A model generated the notes under the pieces. The model was given only the letters and a program-made list of their open reading frames with translations, was not told the origin of the DNA and made no database searches. 64,000 nucleotides of DNA. Origin: Synechococcus sp. CBW1004 (GTDB lineage Bacteria > Cyanobacteriota > Cyanobacteriia > PCC-6307 > Cyanobiaceae). Both the position numbers and the translations under genes were made by a program. Shown here in pieces: positions 17,858 to 27,026 of this stretch (positions are counted from its first letter, which is position 1; each line of letters starts with the position of its first letter). Location of the stretch: the NCBI RefSeq assembly GCF_015840715.1, contig NZ_CP060397.1:248001-312000 (forward strand), written 5' to 3'.

Positions 17858-19051
17858 TCAGGAGGCCGGAGCTGCGCTCGCCGCCAGCGGTGCCGGCAGG
17901 TCGGCGAAACAATCGTGTATCGCCCTCTCCTGGCTGGCGGGAATGAGCAGCACCAGCTCCAGGCCTGCCTCCGTGGAGGTCGGCGTCGCCTCGCTTTCGT
18001 ACCAGCACTCCAGGCGGGGCCCCACCGCCTGGATCTGAAGGGGCAGGGCCTTGCCCGACTGCCTCAGGCGGCCCTTGAGCCGCAGCACCGGCTGCTCGCG
18101 GATCAGTCGCGCCAGCCACGCCTCCAGGTCCTGCCGCTGCCAGTCACCCTGTCGCCGCAGCACCACCGAGGCGATGTCGGCATGGCTGTGGTCGTGATGG
18201 TCGTGATCGTGATGCCCGTCCTGATGCCTGTCCTGATGGTGGTGGTTGTCCTTGTCCCCATGGACGTGAAGGGTGACCGCCGCGTGGGGCCCATGGTCGT
18301 GGTCGTTGTTCCGACTGTGGGGCTGGCTTCGGAGATGGTCGCCGCTCTGGTCGGGGCCTGATTCCGGCCCGTCCAGCACCAGCGCAGGATCGATCCGGCC
18401 CCGGGTCATCGGCAGTACTCCCGTTCCCGGTCGTGCTCCGGCCCGGATCCGTTCGATCACCCCTGCGGCCGCCTCGGCCGTCAGACGGTCGGCCCGGCTG
18501 ACCAGGACCAGATCAGCCGCCTGCAGCTGATCGTCGAACAGTTCCTCGAGGGCGGTGAGGTGATCCATGCTGGGGTCAGCACGTCGCTGGGCTTCCACCG
18601 CTTCGCTGTCTCCGACAAAGTGGCCTGCCGCCAGGGCCTCGCCATCGACCACCGTCACCACGGCCTGCACGCGCACGCGCGGCCGGATCGCCGGCCAGCC
18701 GAAGGCCGACACCAGGGGCGCCGGAAGGGCCAGGCCGCTGGTTTCCACGACGATGCCGTCGAGTTGATCAGAGCGCTCCAGCAGGTGCTCCATGGTCGGC
18801 AGGAAGTCGTCCTGCACGGTGCAGCAGAGGCAGCCGTTGGTGAGCTCCACCAGGCGGCTGTCCCGTTCCTCTTCGGGGCAGAAGCCGCAGGCGGCGATCA
18901 GATCGCCGTCGATGCCGACATCACCGAATTCGTTGACGATGACGGCCAGGCGCTGGCCGCTCTCCAGCAGAAGGTGGCGCAGCAGCGTGGTCTTGCCGGC
19001 GCCCAGGAAACCCGTCACGACGGTGACGGGCAGACGGGTTGGTGAGGACAT
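17858..19051 (-). CDS. cobW: CobW-family (COG0523) metal-insertion GTPase with His-rich insert
   Basis: A 397-residue GTPase of the CobW/COG0523 metallochaperone family. P-loop GFLGAGKTT at residues 14-22, metal-binding CLCC at 74-77, VETSGLALP switch. Between the GTPase and the C-terminal CobW_C domain lies a His/Asp-rich insert (residues 245-290) with 17 histidines, likely a metal-binding or buffering loop. The gene is 3 bases downstream of hupE, and the hupE leader has a cobalamin riboswitch, supporting a cobalt/B12 role rather than zinc. COG0523 subgroups are hard to separate by sequence, but the context makes cobW the best symbol. Confidence 0.9.
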   Translation of the reverse strand: MSSPTRLPVTVVTGFLGAGKTTLLRHLLLESGQRLAVIVNEFGDVGIDGDLIAACGFCPEEERDSRLVELTNGCLCCTVQDDFLPTMEHLLERSDQLDGIVVETSGLALPAPLVSAFGWPAIRPRVRVQAVVTVVDGEALAAGHFVGDSEAVEAQRRADPSMDHLTALEELFDDQLQAADLVLVSRADRLTAEAAAGVIERIRAGARPGTGVLPMTRGRIDPALVLDGPESGPDQSGDHLRSQPHSRNNDHDHGPHAAVTLHVHGDKDNHHHQDRHQDGHHDHDHHDHSHADIASVVLRRQGDWQRQDLEAWLARLIREQPVLRLKGRLRQSGKALPLQIQAVGPRLECWYESEATPTSTEAGLELVLLIPASQERAIHDCFADLPAPLAASAAPAS

Positions 19052-19054
19052 GCT

Positions 19055-19705
19055 TCAAGCCACCAGGGCAGACCAGCTCCAGGCGCCGCCGATGCCGATC
19101 AGGGCCGAGGCGAGCATCTGGTGGTGACGAGGTGTGAGGCGATCGCTCAGCGAACGCAGGACGGTCAGTGACAGAAGCAGCAGGGCGCCCTGGCTGAGCA
19201 GCAGGCCCACCAGGTAGGCGCTCAATGGGGCGGTATTCCAACCCAGGACCGAAGCGCTCAGCACGTAGCCATGCAGGGCGAAGGCGGGCAGCAGCACCGG
19301 AGCCGGCAGGCGACCGAACAGCACCAGGCCCACCACCACCAGGCTCAGCGACACCAGAACCTCACTGCCTGGCAGGCCGGGAAGCAGCAGACCGGCCGCA
19401 CTGCCGAGGAGCCCGGTGGCCAGCAGGCCCAGCATCCAGATGCGCCGGCGTTGCAGTCCCACCAGGGCCAGGGCCAGAAGGAACAGCAGGTGGTCGGGGC
19501 CGATCACCGGATGGAGCAGGCCACTGATCAGGCCGCTCATCGGAGTCGGCCTGAGATGCAGCAGATCCATCATGTGATGCGCCTGGGCGGCTGGAGTCAG
19601 CAGCAACAGGGCCACGAGAACCCCGGGCAGGGCCAGCACAGCCGTGATCAGTCGGGAGGGACGGCGGTGCAGAGGCCCGGGCCCGGTCGGCGAGGAGATT
19701 GTCAT
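19055..19705 (-). CDS. hupE: HupE/UreJ-family metal permease, probable cobalt transporter
   Basis: A 216-residue integral membrane protein with about six to seven TM segments. After a signal-like N-terminus and AHHMMDLLHL, it has the family signature GLLHPVIGPDHLLFLLALAL (HPxxGxDHLL). HupE/UreJ proteins carry nickel or cobalt. Regulation by a B12 riboswitch immediately upstream and linkage to cobW indicate cobalt as substrate, consistent with published comparative genomics of B12-regulated HupE in cyanobacteria. Operon with cobW (3-base gap). Confidence 0.9.
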   Translation of the reverse strand: MTISSPTGPGPLHRRPSRLITAVLALPGVLVALLLLTPAAQAHHMMDLLHLRPTPMSGLISGLLHPVIGPDHLLFLLALALVGLQRRRIWMLGLLATGLLGSAAGLLLPGLPGSEVLVSLSLVVVGLVLFGRLPAPVLLPAFALHGYVLSASVLGWNTAPLSAYLVGLLLSQGALLLLSLTVLRSLSDRLTPRHHQMLASALIGIGGAWSWSALVA

Positions 19706-19737
19706 CGAAACAGCCGGTCCGCGCCGGTGTGGAGAGA

Positions 19738-19885
19738 AGGGGGTCGGCGGGCGTTCTGACTGGGCCCGATCGGGCCTTCACAGCTGCGGGACAGTGCCGG
19801 TCTTGGCGTTCTGAGGACGCCTCACCGGGCTTTCCCCGTTTCCTCCGCAGGCTGCTCCCCTGCGGAACCGATCCTGGTGGACTCT
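19738..19885 (-). promoter_or_regulatory. Cobalamin (B12) riboswitch upstream of hupE-cobW
   Basis: On the minus strand the leader reads GGTTCCGCAGGGG..., then AACGGGGAAAGCCCGGTGAG, and the B12-box-like CACTGTCCCGCAGCTGTGA at 19778-19797, ending with CAGTCAGAACGCCCGCC. These match, in order, the conserved elements of the cobalamin riboswitch (GGGAA..CCGGTG; CTGTCCCGCAACGGTGA; AGTCAGGA..GCC). TCGG near 19870 and CCGA near 19745 can close P1. The aptamer ends about 35 bases before the hupE ATG, in a region able to form CCGG/CCGG pairing over the start, so translational control is likely. Element recognition is strong; boundaries are approximate. Confidence 0.9.
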
Positions 19886-19911
19886 ATGGGAGGGGAGTCG
19901 TCCGCGCCTGA

Positions 19912-20448
19912 TCAGCGGCACTCGAGGCTGTCGCGGGTGGCGATGCCGGTGCGGGAATTGATGCCGCCGGCTCGGGCGCAGAGTGCCTTGCGCTCGGGCA
20001 GATCGAGGACGGCGTCACTGAAGTCGGCCCCTTCGATCGAAGCCTCGCGGAAGTGGCTCTGCATCAGCATCCCGTTGCGGAGCACCGCATCGCTCAGATC
20101 GGCCCCGTCGAAGCGGCTGGCGTAGGCCACCACGTCCTCCAGGTCCGCGCCGCTGAGGTTGGCCTTCTGCAGGTTGCTGTTATTGAACACAGCGCCGCGC
20201 AGGTCGGAGCCCGAGAGGTCGAAGCCCTCCAGATCGGCTTTGAGAAATTCCTGCTGCTGCAGGTTGCGGCCGTGCATATCGGGTTGCAGATCCTGCAGCG
20301 AGCGTTGACCGCGCAGCTCCGGAGCCGTGATCGCCAGGGCCGGCGGTCCTCCCAAACCGAGAGGGATCAGGAGCAGGGCCAGTGCCAGCGCCAACCTGGG
20401 GAGCAGGACTCCGAGGGCACGGCGCAGGTGGATCGGAGCGGACCCCAT
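19912..20448 (-). CDS. Pentapeptide-repeat protein, probably lumenal or periplasmic
   Basis: From ATG 20448, 178 residues. A signal peptide (LGVLLPRLALALALLLIPLG) ends near ALAITAPEL. The mature part is a run of A(D/N)LxX pentapeptides (FLKADLEGFDLSGSDLRGAV, NLQKANLSGADLEDV, DGADLSDAVL, EGADFSDAV), forming a right-handed beta-helix, and a C-terminal tail with two Cys (LCARAG, SLECR). Similar exported pentapeptide proteins are thylakoid-lumenal in cyanobacteria. An in-frame start at 20616 would add 56 unlikely residues and overlap upp. Divergent from upp by 28 bases. Confidence 0.85.
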   Translation of the reverse strand: MGSAPIHLRRALGVLLPRLALALALLLIPLGLGGPPALAITAPELRGQRSLQDLQPDMHGRNLQQQEFLKADLEGFDLSGSDLRGAVFNNSNLQKANLSGADLEDVVAYASRFDGADLSDAVLRNGMLMQSHFREASIEGADFSDAVLDLPERKALCARAGGINSRTGIATRDSLECR

Positions 20449-20476
20449 GGGCTCACAATGTCGATGACGACAAGTT

Positions 20477-21151
20477 ATGGCAGGCATGAGCATGTCTCTG
20501 CGGGTGGTGGTGCCCCCCCACCCCCTGATCGGCCACTGGCTCACCCTGCTGCGCGATCGCAACACCCCCTCACCCCTGTTCGCCACATCCCTGGCGGAAC
20601 TGGGCCGCTGGCTCACCTATGAGGCGCTGCGCGACTGGCTGCCGGAACGGTCAGTGGCGATCGAGACGCCGTTGTCTGCCACGGAAGGCCGCGTCATCGA
20701 TCCCACCATCCCGCTGCTGGCGGTGCCGGTGCTGCGGGAGGGGCTGGGCCTGTGGCAGGGCGCCCAGGGGGTGCTGCCCAACGCCTCAGTGGCCCATGTG
20801 GGACTGACTGCGGGCGACTCTGGTGCACCATCCCGCTGGTACCTCGACAGTCTGCCGAAGGCCATCGGCGAGCGGGTGGGTGTGCTGGTGTTCCTGCCGG
20901 TGCTGGCCAGTGGAGCCACCCTGCTGAGCCTGTTGGAGCGGCTCGATTCCCTCAGGGTGCGGGGGCCCCGGCTGAGGGTGATCACCTCCCTGGCGGCGGC
21001 GCCAGGCCTGAAAGCTGTGGGAGAGCGCTTCGGCGATCTCACCGTCTACTGCGCCTGCATCGATCCGGAACTCACGGACGAGGGGCTTCTCAGGCCGGGT
21101 TGTGGCGACATTGCCGCCAGGCTTTATGGAAGCGTCGAGGCCTCTGCCTAG
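20477..21151 (+). CDS. upp: Uracil phosphoribosyltransferase
   Basis: Pyrimidine salvage enzyme joining uracil and PRPP to UMP. 224 residues. HPLIGHWLTLLRD near the N-terminus is the conserved UPRT opening; LAVPVLREGLGL and the PRPP loop VLASGATLLSLLERL, with VITSLAAAPGLKAV, fit the family; a YCACIDPELTDEG-like stretch replaces the usual YTAAIDE..N.. uracil loop, so the C-terminal signature is somewhat divergent. Starts at 20477, 20486 or 20492 are all in frame (MAGMSMSLRV). Confidence 0.9.
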   Translation: MAGMSMSLRVVVPPHPLIGHWLTLLRDRNTPSPLFATSLAELGRWLTYEALRDWLPERSVAIETPLSATEGRVIDPTIPLLAVPVLREGLGLWQGAQGVLPNASVAHVGLTAGDSGAPSRWYLDSLPKAIGERVGVLVFLPVLASGATLLSLLERLDSLRVRGPRLRVITSLAAAPGLKAVGERFGDLTVYCACIDPELTDEGLLRPGCGDIAARLYGSVEASA

Positions 21152-21181
21152 GCTGATGTTCCGCCCTGATCACCCTGGCCG

Positions 21182-21481
21182 ATGGCTCCCTCGCGCGACC
21201 ACTCCACCGGCGGCAGCACCGTGATGGCCTCTGCCCTCGCCGGGGCCGTGGTCGGAGCCGCGGGGCTGGCCTGGTGGCTGCTCTCCACCGCTGAGAGGCG
21301 ACGGCAGGCCCGCCATCACCTGCAGCAACTTCGCCAGGCCGGTCTTCCAGGCCTCAGAACTGCCTCCCAGGCTCAGACGCTGCCCGCCGGTGATGCCCAG
21401 CTGCACGACCGTGTGCAGCAGCTGAACGCTGCCATCGATGAGGTGCGCCGCCAGCTGGAGCAGCTGCAGACCCAGCCCTGA
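21182..21481 (+). CDS. Small single-TM protein with C-terminal coiled coil
   Basis: A 99-residue protein 30 bases after upp. One TM segment (ASALAGAVVGAAGLAWWLLS, about 16-35) is followed by a basic stretch and a probable coiled coil (QLHDRVQQLNAAIDEVRRQL). No family recognised; it looks like the small membrane-anchored coiled-coil proteins common in cyanobacteria. Same strand as upp and ilvD. Confidence 0.65.
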   Translation: MAPSRDHSTGGSTVMASALAGAVVGAAGLAWWLLSTAERRRQARHHLQQLRQAGLPGLRTASQAQTLPAGDAQLHDRVQQLNAAIDEVRRQLEQLQTQP

Positions 21482-21658
21482 GCGTTCCCGCCAGCGACCG
21501 CTGCGCTCGTGGCGATGCACGTGCGGCATCTCCGCACTGTTCCTCGGCTGCGGTGTCAGAACTGTGAAGGGCGTCCGCGAGGGGCCTGGCCGCTCCAACG
21601 GCTGTCCAGCCCGAACAGTGCACCGGTAGGTTGCAGGCAACGCTCCCTCGCCGCAGCC

Positions 21659-23332
21659 ATGCTCCGCTCCGCCGCCATCACCCAGGGCATCCAGCGCTCC
21701 CCCAACCGCGCCATGCTGCGGGCCGTGGGCTTCGGCGACGGCGATTTCAGCAAGCCGATCATCGGCGTCGCCAATGGCTACAGCACCATCACTCCGTGCA
21801 ACCTCGGGCTCAACGATCTGGCCCGCCGGGCTGAGAAGGCGGCCCTCGATGCCGGTGCGATGCCGCAGATGTTCGGCACGATCACCGTGAGTGACGGCAT
21901 CTCGATGGGGACCGAAGGGATGAAGTATTCCCTCGTCAGCCGTGAGGTGATCGCCGATTCGATCGAGACGGCCTGCAACGCGCAGAGCATGGATGCGCTG
22001 CTGGCGATCGGTGGCTGCGACAAGAACATGCCCGGCGCCATGCTGGCGATGGCCCGCATGAACATTCCCTCGATCTTCGTGTACGGCGGCACGATCAAAC
22101 CCGGCAAACTCGGGGCCTGCGATCTCACCGTGGTCAGCGCCTTCGAGGCGGTGGGTCAGTTCAGCGGTGGCCGCATCGATGAGCAGGAGCTCACCGCCAT
22201 TGAGAAGAATGCCTGCCCCGGCGCCGGCAGCTGCGGTGGCATGTTCACCGCCAACACGATGAGCGCCGCCTTCGAGGTGCTGGGACTGAGCCTGCCTTAC
22301 AGCTCCACGATGGCCGCTGAGGATGCCGAGAAGGCTGACAGCGCCGCCCGCAGCGCCGAGGTGTTGGTGGAGGCGATCGCCAAGAACATCCTGCCCCGCG
22401 ATCTGATGACCCGCGAGGCCTTTGAGAACGCCATCGCTGTGATCATGGCGGTGGGCGGCTCCACCAATTCGGTGCTGCATCTGCTGGCCGTGGCCCGCAC
22501 CGCCGGCGTGCCGCTGAGCATCGACGACTTCGAGATGATCCGTCAGCGGGTGCCGGTGATCTGCGATCTCAAGCCGAGCGGCCGATACGTCACCGTCGAT
22601 CTGCATCAGGCCGGTGGCATCCCCCAGGTGATGAAGCTGCTGCTCGACGCCGGCCTGCTGCACGGCGACTGCAAGACGATCGAAGGGAAGACCCTGCGCG
22701 AGGTGCTGGCCGATGTGCCCAGTGAGCCGCCCGCCGGTCAGGACGTGATCCGGCCGCTGAGCAATCCGCTCTATGCCAAGGGCCATCTGGCGATCCTCAA
22801 GGGGAACCTGGCCGAGGAGGGCGCCGTCGCCAAGATCAGCGGTGTCAAGAATCCGGTGATCACAGGCCCGGCGCGGGTGTTCGAGAGCGAGGAGACCTGC
22901 CTGGCGGCCATCCTCGACAAGCAGATCAACCCCGGTGATGTGGTTGTGGTGCGCCAGGAGGGCCCGGTCGGCGGCCCTGGAATGCGCGAGATGCTCAGTC
23001 CCACCGCCGCGATCGTGGGCCAGGGGCTTCTGGATTCGGTGGCCCTGATCACCGATGGACGCTTCTCCGGCGGCTCCTTCGGCCTTGTGGTGGGTCATGT
23101 GGCTCCCGAGGCCGCCGTGGGTGGCACCATCGGCCTGGTGCAGGAGGGCGACAGCATCACCGTCGACGCCAACCAGCTGCTGATCCAGCTGAACGTGGAT
23201 GAGGCTGAGCTGGCGAAGCGCCGCGCCGCCTGGGTGAAGCCCGAGCCCCGCTATCGCACCGGCGTGCTGGGCAAGTACGCACGCCTTGTGAGCAGCAGCA
23301 GCCTGGGGGCGGTGACCGATCCGGTCGAGTGA
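21659..23332 (+). CDS. ilvD: Dihydroxy-acid dehydratase
   Basis: Fe-S enzyme of branched-chain amino acid synthesis (dihydroxyisovalerate to ketoisovalerate). The ATG at 21659 ([19 protein letters not shown]) gives 557 residues, the normal length. Cluster ligands are in [11 protein letters not shown] and [36 protein letters not shown] is the C-terminal signature. The upstream in-frame extension to 21509 is not supported by the family. Convergent with an unknown gene 10 bases downstream. Confidence 0.97.
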   Translation: MLRSAAITQGIQRSPNRAMLRAVGFGDGDFSKPIIGVANGYSTITPCNLGLNDLARRAEKAALDAGAMPQMFGTITVSDGISMGTEGMKYSLVSREVIADSIETACNAQSMDALLAIGGCDKNMPGAMLAMARMNIPSIFVYGGTIKPGKLGACDLTVVSAFEAVGQFSGGRIDEQELTAIEKNACPGAGSCGGMFTANTMSAAFEVLGLSLPYSSTMAAEDAEKADSAARSAEVLVEAIAKNILPRDLMTREAFENAIAVIMAVGGSTNSVLHLLAVARTAGVPLSIDDFEMIRQRVPVICDLKPSGRYVTVDLHQAGGIPQVMKLLLDAGLLHGDCKTIEGKTLREVLADVPSEPPAGQDVIRPLSNPLYAKGHLAILKGNLAEEGAVAKISGVKNPVITGPARVFESEETCLAAILDKQINPGDVVVVRQEGPVGGPGMREMLSPTAAIVGQGLLDSVALITDGRFSGGSFGLVVGHVAPEAAVGGTIGLVQEGDSITVDANQLLIQLNVDEAELAKRRAAWVKPEPRYRTGVLGKYARLVSSSSLGAVTDPVE

Positions 23333-23342
23333 GCTGACTGCC

Positions 23343-23807
23343 TCAGGCGTTGATCAGCAGGGCCCGCAGCCGCCTGGCCAGGGCTTCCACCGGTGCACCG
23401 TCTGTCGGCGGTGCGCAGCGGGATCCGGCCGCATCCATCCACACCGGATGGCCGCCTTGCCAGAGCATCGGCCGCTGCTCGTCCTGGCACCAGGCCAGGG
23501 TGAGATTGAGGTCGGCCCCGCTGGGGTAGATCTCCAGCTCCAGATCCTGTTCGGGGAGGCGTTCGCCTTCGGCGGTGCGTGCCTCCAGCCGCAGAGACAC
23601 GTCCAGAGTCTCTCCGTCGCCGCCCGCTGGCTCGCTCACGGGCACCACGCCATGGCGCAGGGGCTTGCGGCACAGATCGGCCGCTGCTGCCACCAGCCGG
23701 ATCAGATCGGTGTTGGCACCGTCGTCATCGCGATGGGCGCTCCGGGCTGCGGGGTCGTTCGGCCCATGGGGCTCCGGCCGGGAGAAGTCGGACTCAGGCG
23801 ACGGCAT
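23343..23807 (-). CDS. Conserved protein of unknown function
   Basis: A 154-residue soluble protein. The N-terminus is polar and probably disordered; the middle (DLIRLVAAAADLCRKPLRHG, then an alternating beta-rich stretch LDVSLRLEARTAEGERLPE) and LNLTLAWCQDEQRPMLWQGG look folded. Its start overlaps the CIA30 gene end by 14 bases, suggesting co-translation. I do not recognise the family or function. Confidence 0.65.
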   Translation of the reverse strand: MPSPESDFSRPEPHGPNDPAARSAHRDDDGANTDLIRLVAAAADLCRKPLRHGVVPVSEPAGGDGETLDVSLRLEARTAEGERLPEQDLELEIYPSGADLNLTLAWCQDEQRPMLWQGGHPVWMDAAGSRCAPPTDGAPVEALARRLRALLINA

Positions 23808-24348
23808 GGATCGATTCGATCACCAGATGCAGGGGGCCGGCGCGGAAGCCTGGATTGGCGCCGCCGTCGTCCCCGAAACGGGAGTGCAGCAGTTGCAGGC
23901 GGGTGATGCGCGAGGCATCGAAGCGCAGAGGCAGGCCCAGCGGCAGCTTCTCGATCGGCTGGGCGCGCAGCGACGGTGTGAGCTGATCGAAGTCGATACG
24001 GACCCTGCTGAAGCCTTCGGGCTCCGTGCCGAATTCACGCACCCAGCGCAGCCCACCCGGGATGAGCTCGGTGAGGCCCGCGGCACCGTCGGCGCAGGCC
24101 ACCGCCAGCTTGAAGCGCCGGCCCTCTCCGGCCAGCACCAGCTCGAGGCCGCGGAAGGCCGACAGATCCAGCGGTGGCGAGAACAGGGGCGAGCGCACGC
24201 TGACGAAGCCGCCGCCCTCGGCGACCACCTGGGCGTCGAAGTCGAGGCCGTAGGAGCCGCAGCGGCAGCTGCCGCTGCTGCGGCCGCCCATGATCGTGTC
24301 ATTGAGGGCATGCCAGCCGCTGAAACCCTCGCCCGAAACCACTCGCAT
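23794..24348 (-). CDS. CIA30 family (complex I intermediate-associated 30-like) protein
   Basis: A 184-residue protein with the CIA30/NDUFAF1-like jelly-roll: WHALNDTIMGGRSSGSC (the conserved NDxVMGGxS opening), GGFVSVRSPLFSPPLDLSAF and IDFDQLTPSLRAQP. Cyanobacterial members are thought to act in assembly or carbohydrate binding, but the role is not defined. Overlaps the next gene by 14 bases. Lies 133 bases downstream of pgl on the same strand. Confidence 0.85.
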   Translation of the reverse strand: MRVVSGEGFSGWHALNDTIMGGRSSGSCRCGSYGLDFDAQVVAEGGGFVSVRSPLFSPPLDLSAFRGLELVLAGEGRRFKLAVACADGAAGLTELIPGGLRWVREFGTEPEGFSRVRIDFDQLTPSLRAQPIEKLPLGLPLRFDASRITRLQLLHSRFGDDGGANPGFRAGPLHLVIESIHAVA

Positions 24349-24481
24349 CGCGCCCCATCCTCCATAGCCTTCCAGCTTGGCGGGTCCTGAGGGACTGCGG
24401 TGTTGCCTGACACGCCGATCGATCGCTCCTGCATGGGCCGGATGGCGCGAGTCGACCGGCCAGCCAGGGGCCTGCGCGGGG

Positions 24482-25216
24482 TCAGCCCGGCATCTGCAGG
24501 CCGGGTTGGAGCCCCTCGGCGGCGGCGGCGTCCGCGAGGATCACCACCTCACCGGCGGGCTGCACCAGCCGGGCCGGCGTCCGCTCGGCGGGTTCCGAGG
24601 GATCGAGGAGCCGACGCAGAGCCTGCTGCTTGCCGGCTCCACTCACCAGGAAGATCACCTGCCTGGCTGCGGACAGCACCGGGGACGTCAGGGTGATGCG
24701 CGGTAATCCCTTTCCTTCCGACACCGTGGCCCAGCGGTCCGTCACCGTCGTGGCTTCAGTGCCGGGGAACAGCGAGGCGGTGTGGCCGTCATCCCCGAGA
24801 CCCAGCAGGACAAGATCGAGCCGTGGAGGGCGGCCGGCGCACAGTTCGGCGACGAGGTCTGCGTACAGAGCGGCATCGGCGGCGGGGGCGTCGGAATCGG
24901 TGGGGACCGGATGGAACCGCGCGTGCAGTGCCGGAGCCTGGGCCAGCAGGGTCCGGCGGAGCATCAGAGCATTGCTCGCGGGATCCTCGGCATCCACCCA
25001 GCGCTCGTCACCAAGCAGGACGTCCACCCGCTCCCAGGGCAGGTGTTCGTTGCCGAGCCGTTCGTAGGCAGGCTTCGGCGTTTCGCCGCCGGCCAGGGCG
25101 ATCTGGGCGCGGTCCCGTTCCGCCAGCGCCAGATCGATGCCGGAGGCGATCCGTTCGGCGCACTGGCGGGCCAGGTCCTCCGGACCGCTGGCCATGATCA
25201 GCCGGTAGCGCGTCAT
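24482..25216 (-). CDS. pgl: 6-phosphogluconolactonase
   Basis: Hydrolyses 6-phosphogluconolactone in the oxidative pentose phosphate pathway. 244 residues from the ATG at 25216. LAGGETPKPAYERL, VLLGDERWVDAEDPASNALM and LGLGDDGHTASLFPGT are family signatures. The start ATG overlaps the gnd stop by one base (TGATG), so the two consecutive pathway enzymes are translationally coupled. Larger in-frame extensions upstream lie inside gnd and are not real. Confidence 0.96.
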   Translation of the reverse strand: MTRYRLIMASGPEDLARQCAERIASGIDLALAERDRAQIALAGGETPKPAYERLGNEHLPWERVDVLLGDERWVDAEDPASNALMLRRTLLAQAPALHARFHPVPTDSDAPAADAALYADLVAELCAGRPPRLDLVLLGLGDDGHTASLFPGTEATTVTDRWATVSEGKGLPRITLTSPVLSAARQVIFLVSGAGKQQALRRLLDPSEPAERTPARLVQPAGEVVILADAAAAEGLQPGLQMPG

Positions 25217-26646
25217 CACAGCCACTCCGTGTGGAAGCTGCCGGCACGGTCCACACGCTCGTAGGTGTGGGAGCCGAAGCAGTCGCGCATCGCCTGCACC
25301 AGGTTCTGCGGCAGACGGCCAGTGCCGTAGCTGCTGATGTAATCGAGGCTGCTGCTCAGGCAGGGCACCGGGATGCCGGCGAGGGCGGCGCCGGCCACTA
25401 CCTGGCGCAGAGCCGGCAGACGCCGGTTGATCTGTTCGGCGAACCAGGGGTCGACCATCAGGTTGGGCAGGCCGGCGTTGGCGTTGTAGGCGTCCTGAAT
25501 GCGTTGCAGCAGCCGTGCGCGGATGATGCAGCCCCCCTTCCAGATGCGGCCGATCTCGGGGAAGTTGAGCTTGTAGTCGTGCAGGGTGGAGGCCTCCTGA
25601 AGCAGGGCCATGCCCTGGGCGTAGCTGGCGATGCAGGCCAGGATCGTGGCGTCGCGCAGCGGTGCCATGCCACTGGCGGGATCGCCCAGATCGAAGCTGC
25701 GGGTGGGCAGCTGGGCCGGCCGCGCCGCCGGCAGGATCGACTCGGCTGCGATCCGTTCGCTGCGCAGGGAGCTGAGCACGCGGGCGTTGAGGGCGGCGTA
25801 GATGGTGGGCACCGGCACACCCATCTCCAGGGCGCTGATCACGGTCCACAGACCGGTGCCCTTCTGGCCGGCGGCATCGACGATCTTCTCCACCAGATCG
25901 CCACCGTCCTCCGGATCGCGGGTGCGCAGGCAGACCTCGGTGATCTCGACCAGGAAGGAGGAGAGCTCCTCGAGCTGGTTCCAGCCATCCAGCACATCCG
26001 CCATGGCTGTGCCGTCCATGCCGGCGACCCGCTTCATCAGGTCATAGGCCTCGGCCAGGATCTGCTCGATGCCGTACTCGATGCCGTTGTGGACGGTCTT
26101 GACGAAGTGGCCGGCGCCCCCAGGACCGATGTAGGTGACGCAGGCCCCGTCGCTCACCTTGGCGGCCATGGCGGTGAGCAGGCTCTCGATGGCGTCGTAG
26201 GCGGCGCGGGTGCCGCCGGGCATCATGCTCGGGCCCTCCAGAGCCCCCTTGGCGCCGCCGGAGACGCCCATGCCGATGAAGCCGAAGCGCTGCGATTCCA
26301 GCTGGGCGACGCGCCGTTCGGTGTCGGTGTAGAGGGAATTGCCGCCGTCGATCAGCAGATCCCCCTCCTCCAGCAGCGGCGAGAGGGTGCTGATCATGTC
26401 GTCGACCGGCTGGCCGGCCTTGACCATCACCAGGATGCGTCTGGGACGCTCGAGGGCCGCGACGAATTCAGGCAGCGTTTCGGCACCGATGATGTCCTTG
26501 CCCGCCCCGCGACCGGCGAGAAACTCCTGCGTCTTGGCGTAGGTGCGGTTGTAGACGACGCTGGAGAAGCCGTTGCGCTCCGCGTTGAGGACGAGGTTCT
26601 CGCCCATCACGCCGAGCCCGATCAGACCGAAGTGAGCCTTGCCCAT
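25216..26646 (-). CDS. gnd: 6-phosphogluconate dehydrogenase (decarboxylating)
   Basis: Produces ribulose-5-phosphate, CO2 and NADPH from 6-phosphogluconate. 476 residues from ATG 26646 (MGKAHFGLIGLGVMGENLVL), which begins exactly at the Rossmann GxGxxG. VKAGQPVDDMI, GMGVSGGAKGALEGPSMMPG (the family signature with catalytic residues) and GGAGHFVKTVHNGIEYG are all intact. Upstream of pgl, TGATG overlap. A 20-residue upstream in-frame extension is less likely. Confidence 0.97.
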   Translation of the reverse strand: MGKAHFGLIGLGVMGENLVLNAERNGFSSVVYNRTYAKTQEFLAGRGAGKDIIGAETLPEFVAALERPRRILVMVKAGQPVDDMISTLSPLLEEGDLLIDGGNSLYTDTERRVAQLESQRFGFIGMGVSGGAKGALEGPSMMPGGTRAAYDAIESLLTAMAAKVSDGACVTYIGPGGAGHFVKTVHNGIEYGIEQILAEAYDLMKRVAGMDGTAMADVLDGWNQLEELSSFLVEITEVCLRTRDPEDGGDLVEKIVDAAGQKGTGLWTVISALEMGVPVPTIYAALNARVLSSLRSERIAAESILPAARPAQLPTRSFDLGDPASGMAPLRDATILACIASYAQGMALLQEASTLHDYKLNFPEIGRIWKGGCIIRARLLQRIQDAYNANAGLPNLMVDPWFAEQINRRLPALRQVVAGAALAGIPVPCLSSSLDYISSYGTGRLPQNLVQAMRDCFGSHTYERVDRAGSFHTEWL

Positions 26647-26998
26647 GGGGAGGGGGTGGGGGTTCTGGCGGCAGTCTGGCCAATGGGCATGAACGGCACA
26701 GCCCACCGGTCAGAAGTTGTCAGGATGCGCTGGCGCTGGCGCTCTGTCTCCGGTTTCGCAGCGCCGTTGCAATCCAGGGGCTGCCTCGTTGTCCCGCACG
26801 TCCATCGCTGCCGTGCCCTGTCCCGGGGCGATGCCAAAGCCAGGCGACCGGCGGGTGAGACCCCCCGGATGCCCCCGGGGTTGATGGTTCACACCTCAGC
26901 GGTGGCGGCCAGCTTCTGGGCGTGCAGTCCGTTCCGAGGGGGACGTGGCGAGTCGCGGCCGCGAGCCGGGCTGACCGACTGGCCGTTCTGACGTGCTG

Positions 26999-27026
26999 CC
27001 TGTCCAGCCACCGTTGTCTGGACAGG
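26999..27026. other. Perfect 9-bp inverted repeat
   Basis: CCTGTCCAG / CTGGACAGG separated by 10 bases. No T-tract on either side, so not a classic terminator. Could be part of a structured RNA or a protein-binding dyad upstream of gnd. Confidence 0.5.

Noticed and set aside
21170..23098. Long open frame antisense to ilvD
   Set aside because: ilvD is unmistakable on the plus strand; the antisense protein is low-complexity His/Gly-rich.
25231..26991. 586-codon open frame antisense to gnd
   Set aside because: Shadow of gnd codon bias; no recognisable motif.
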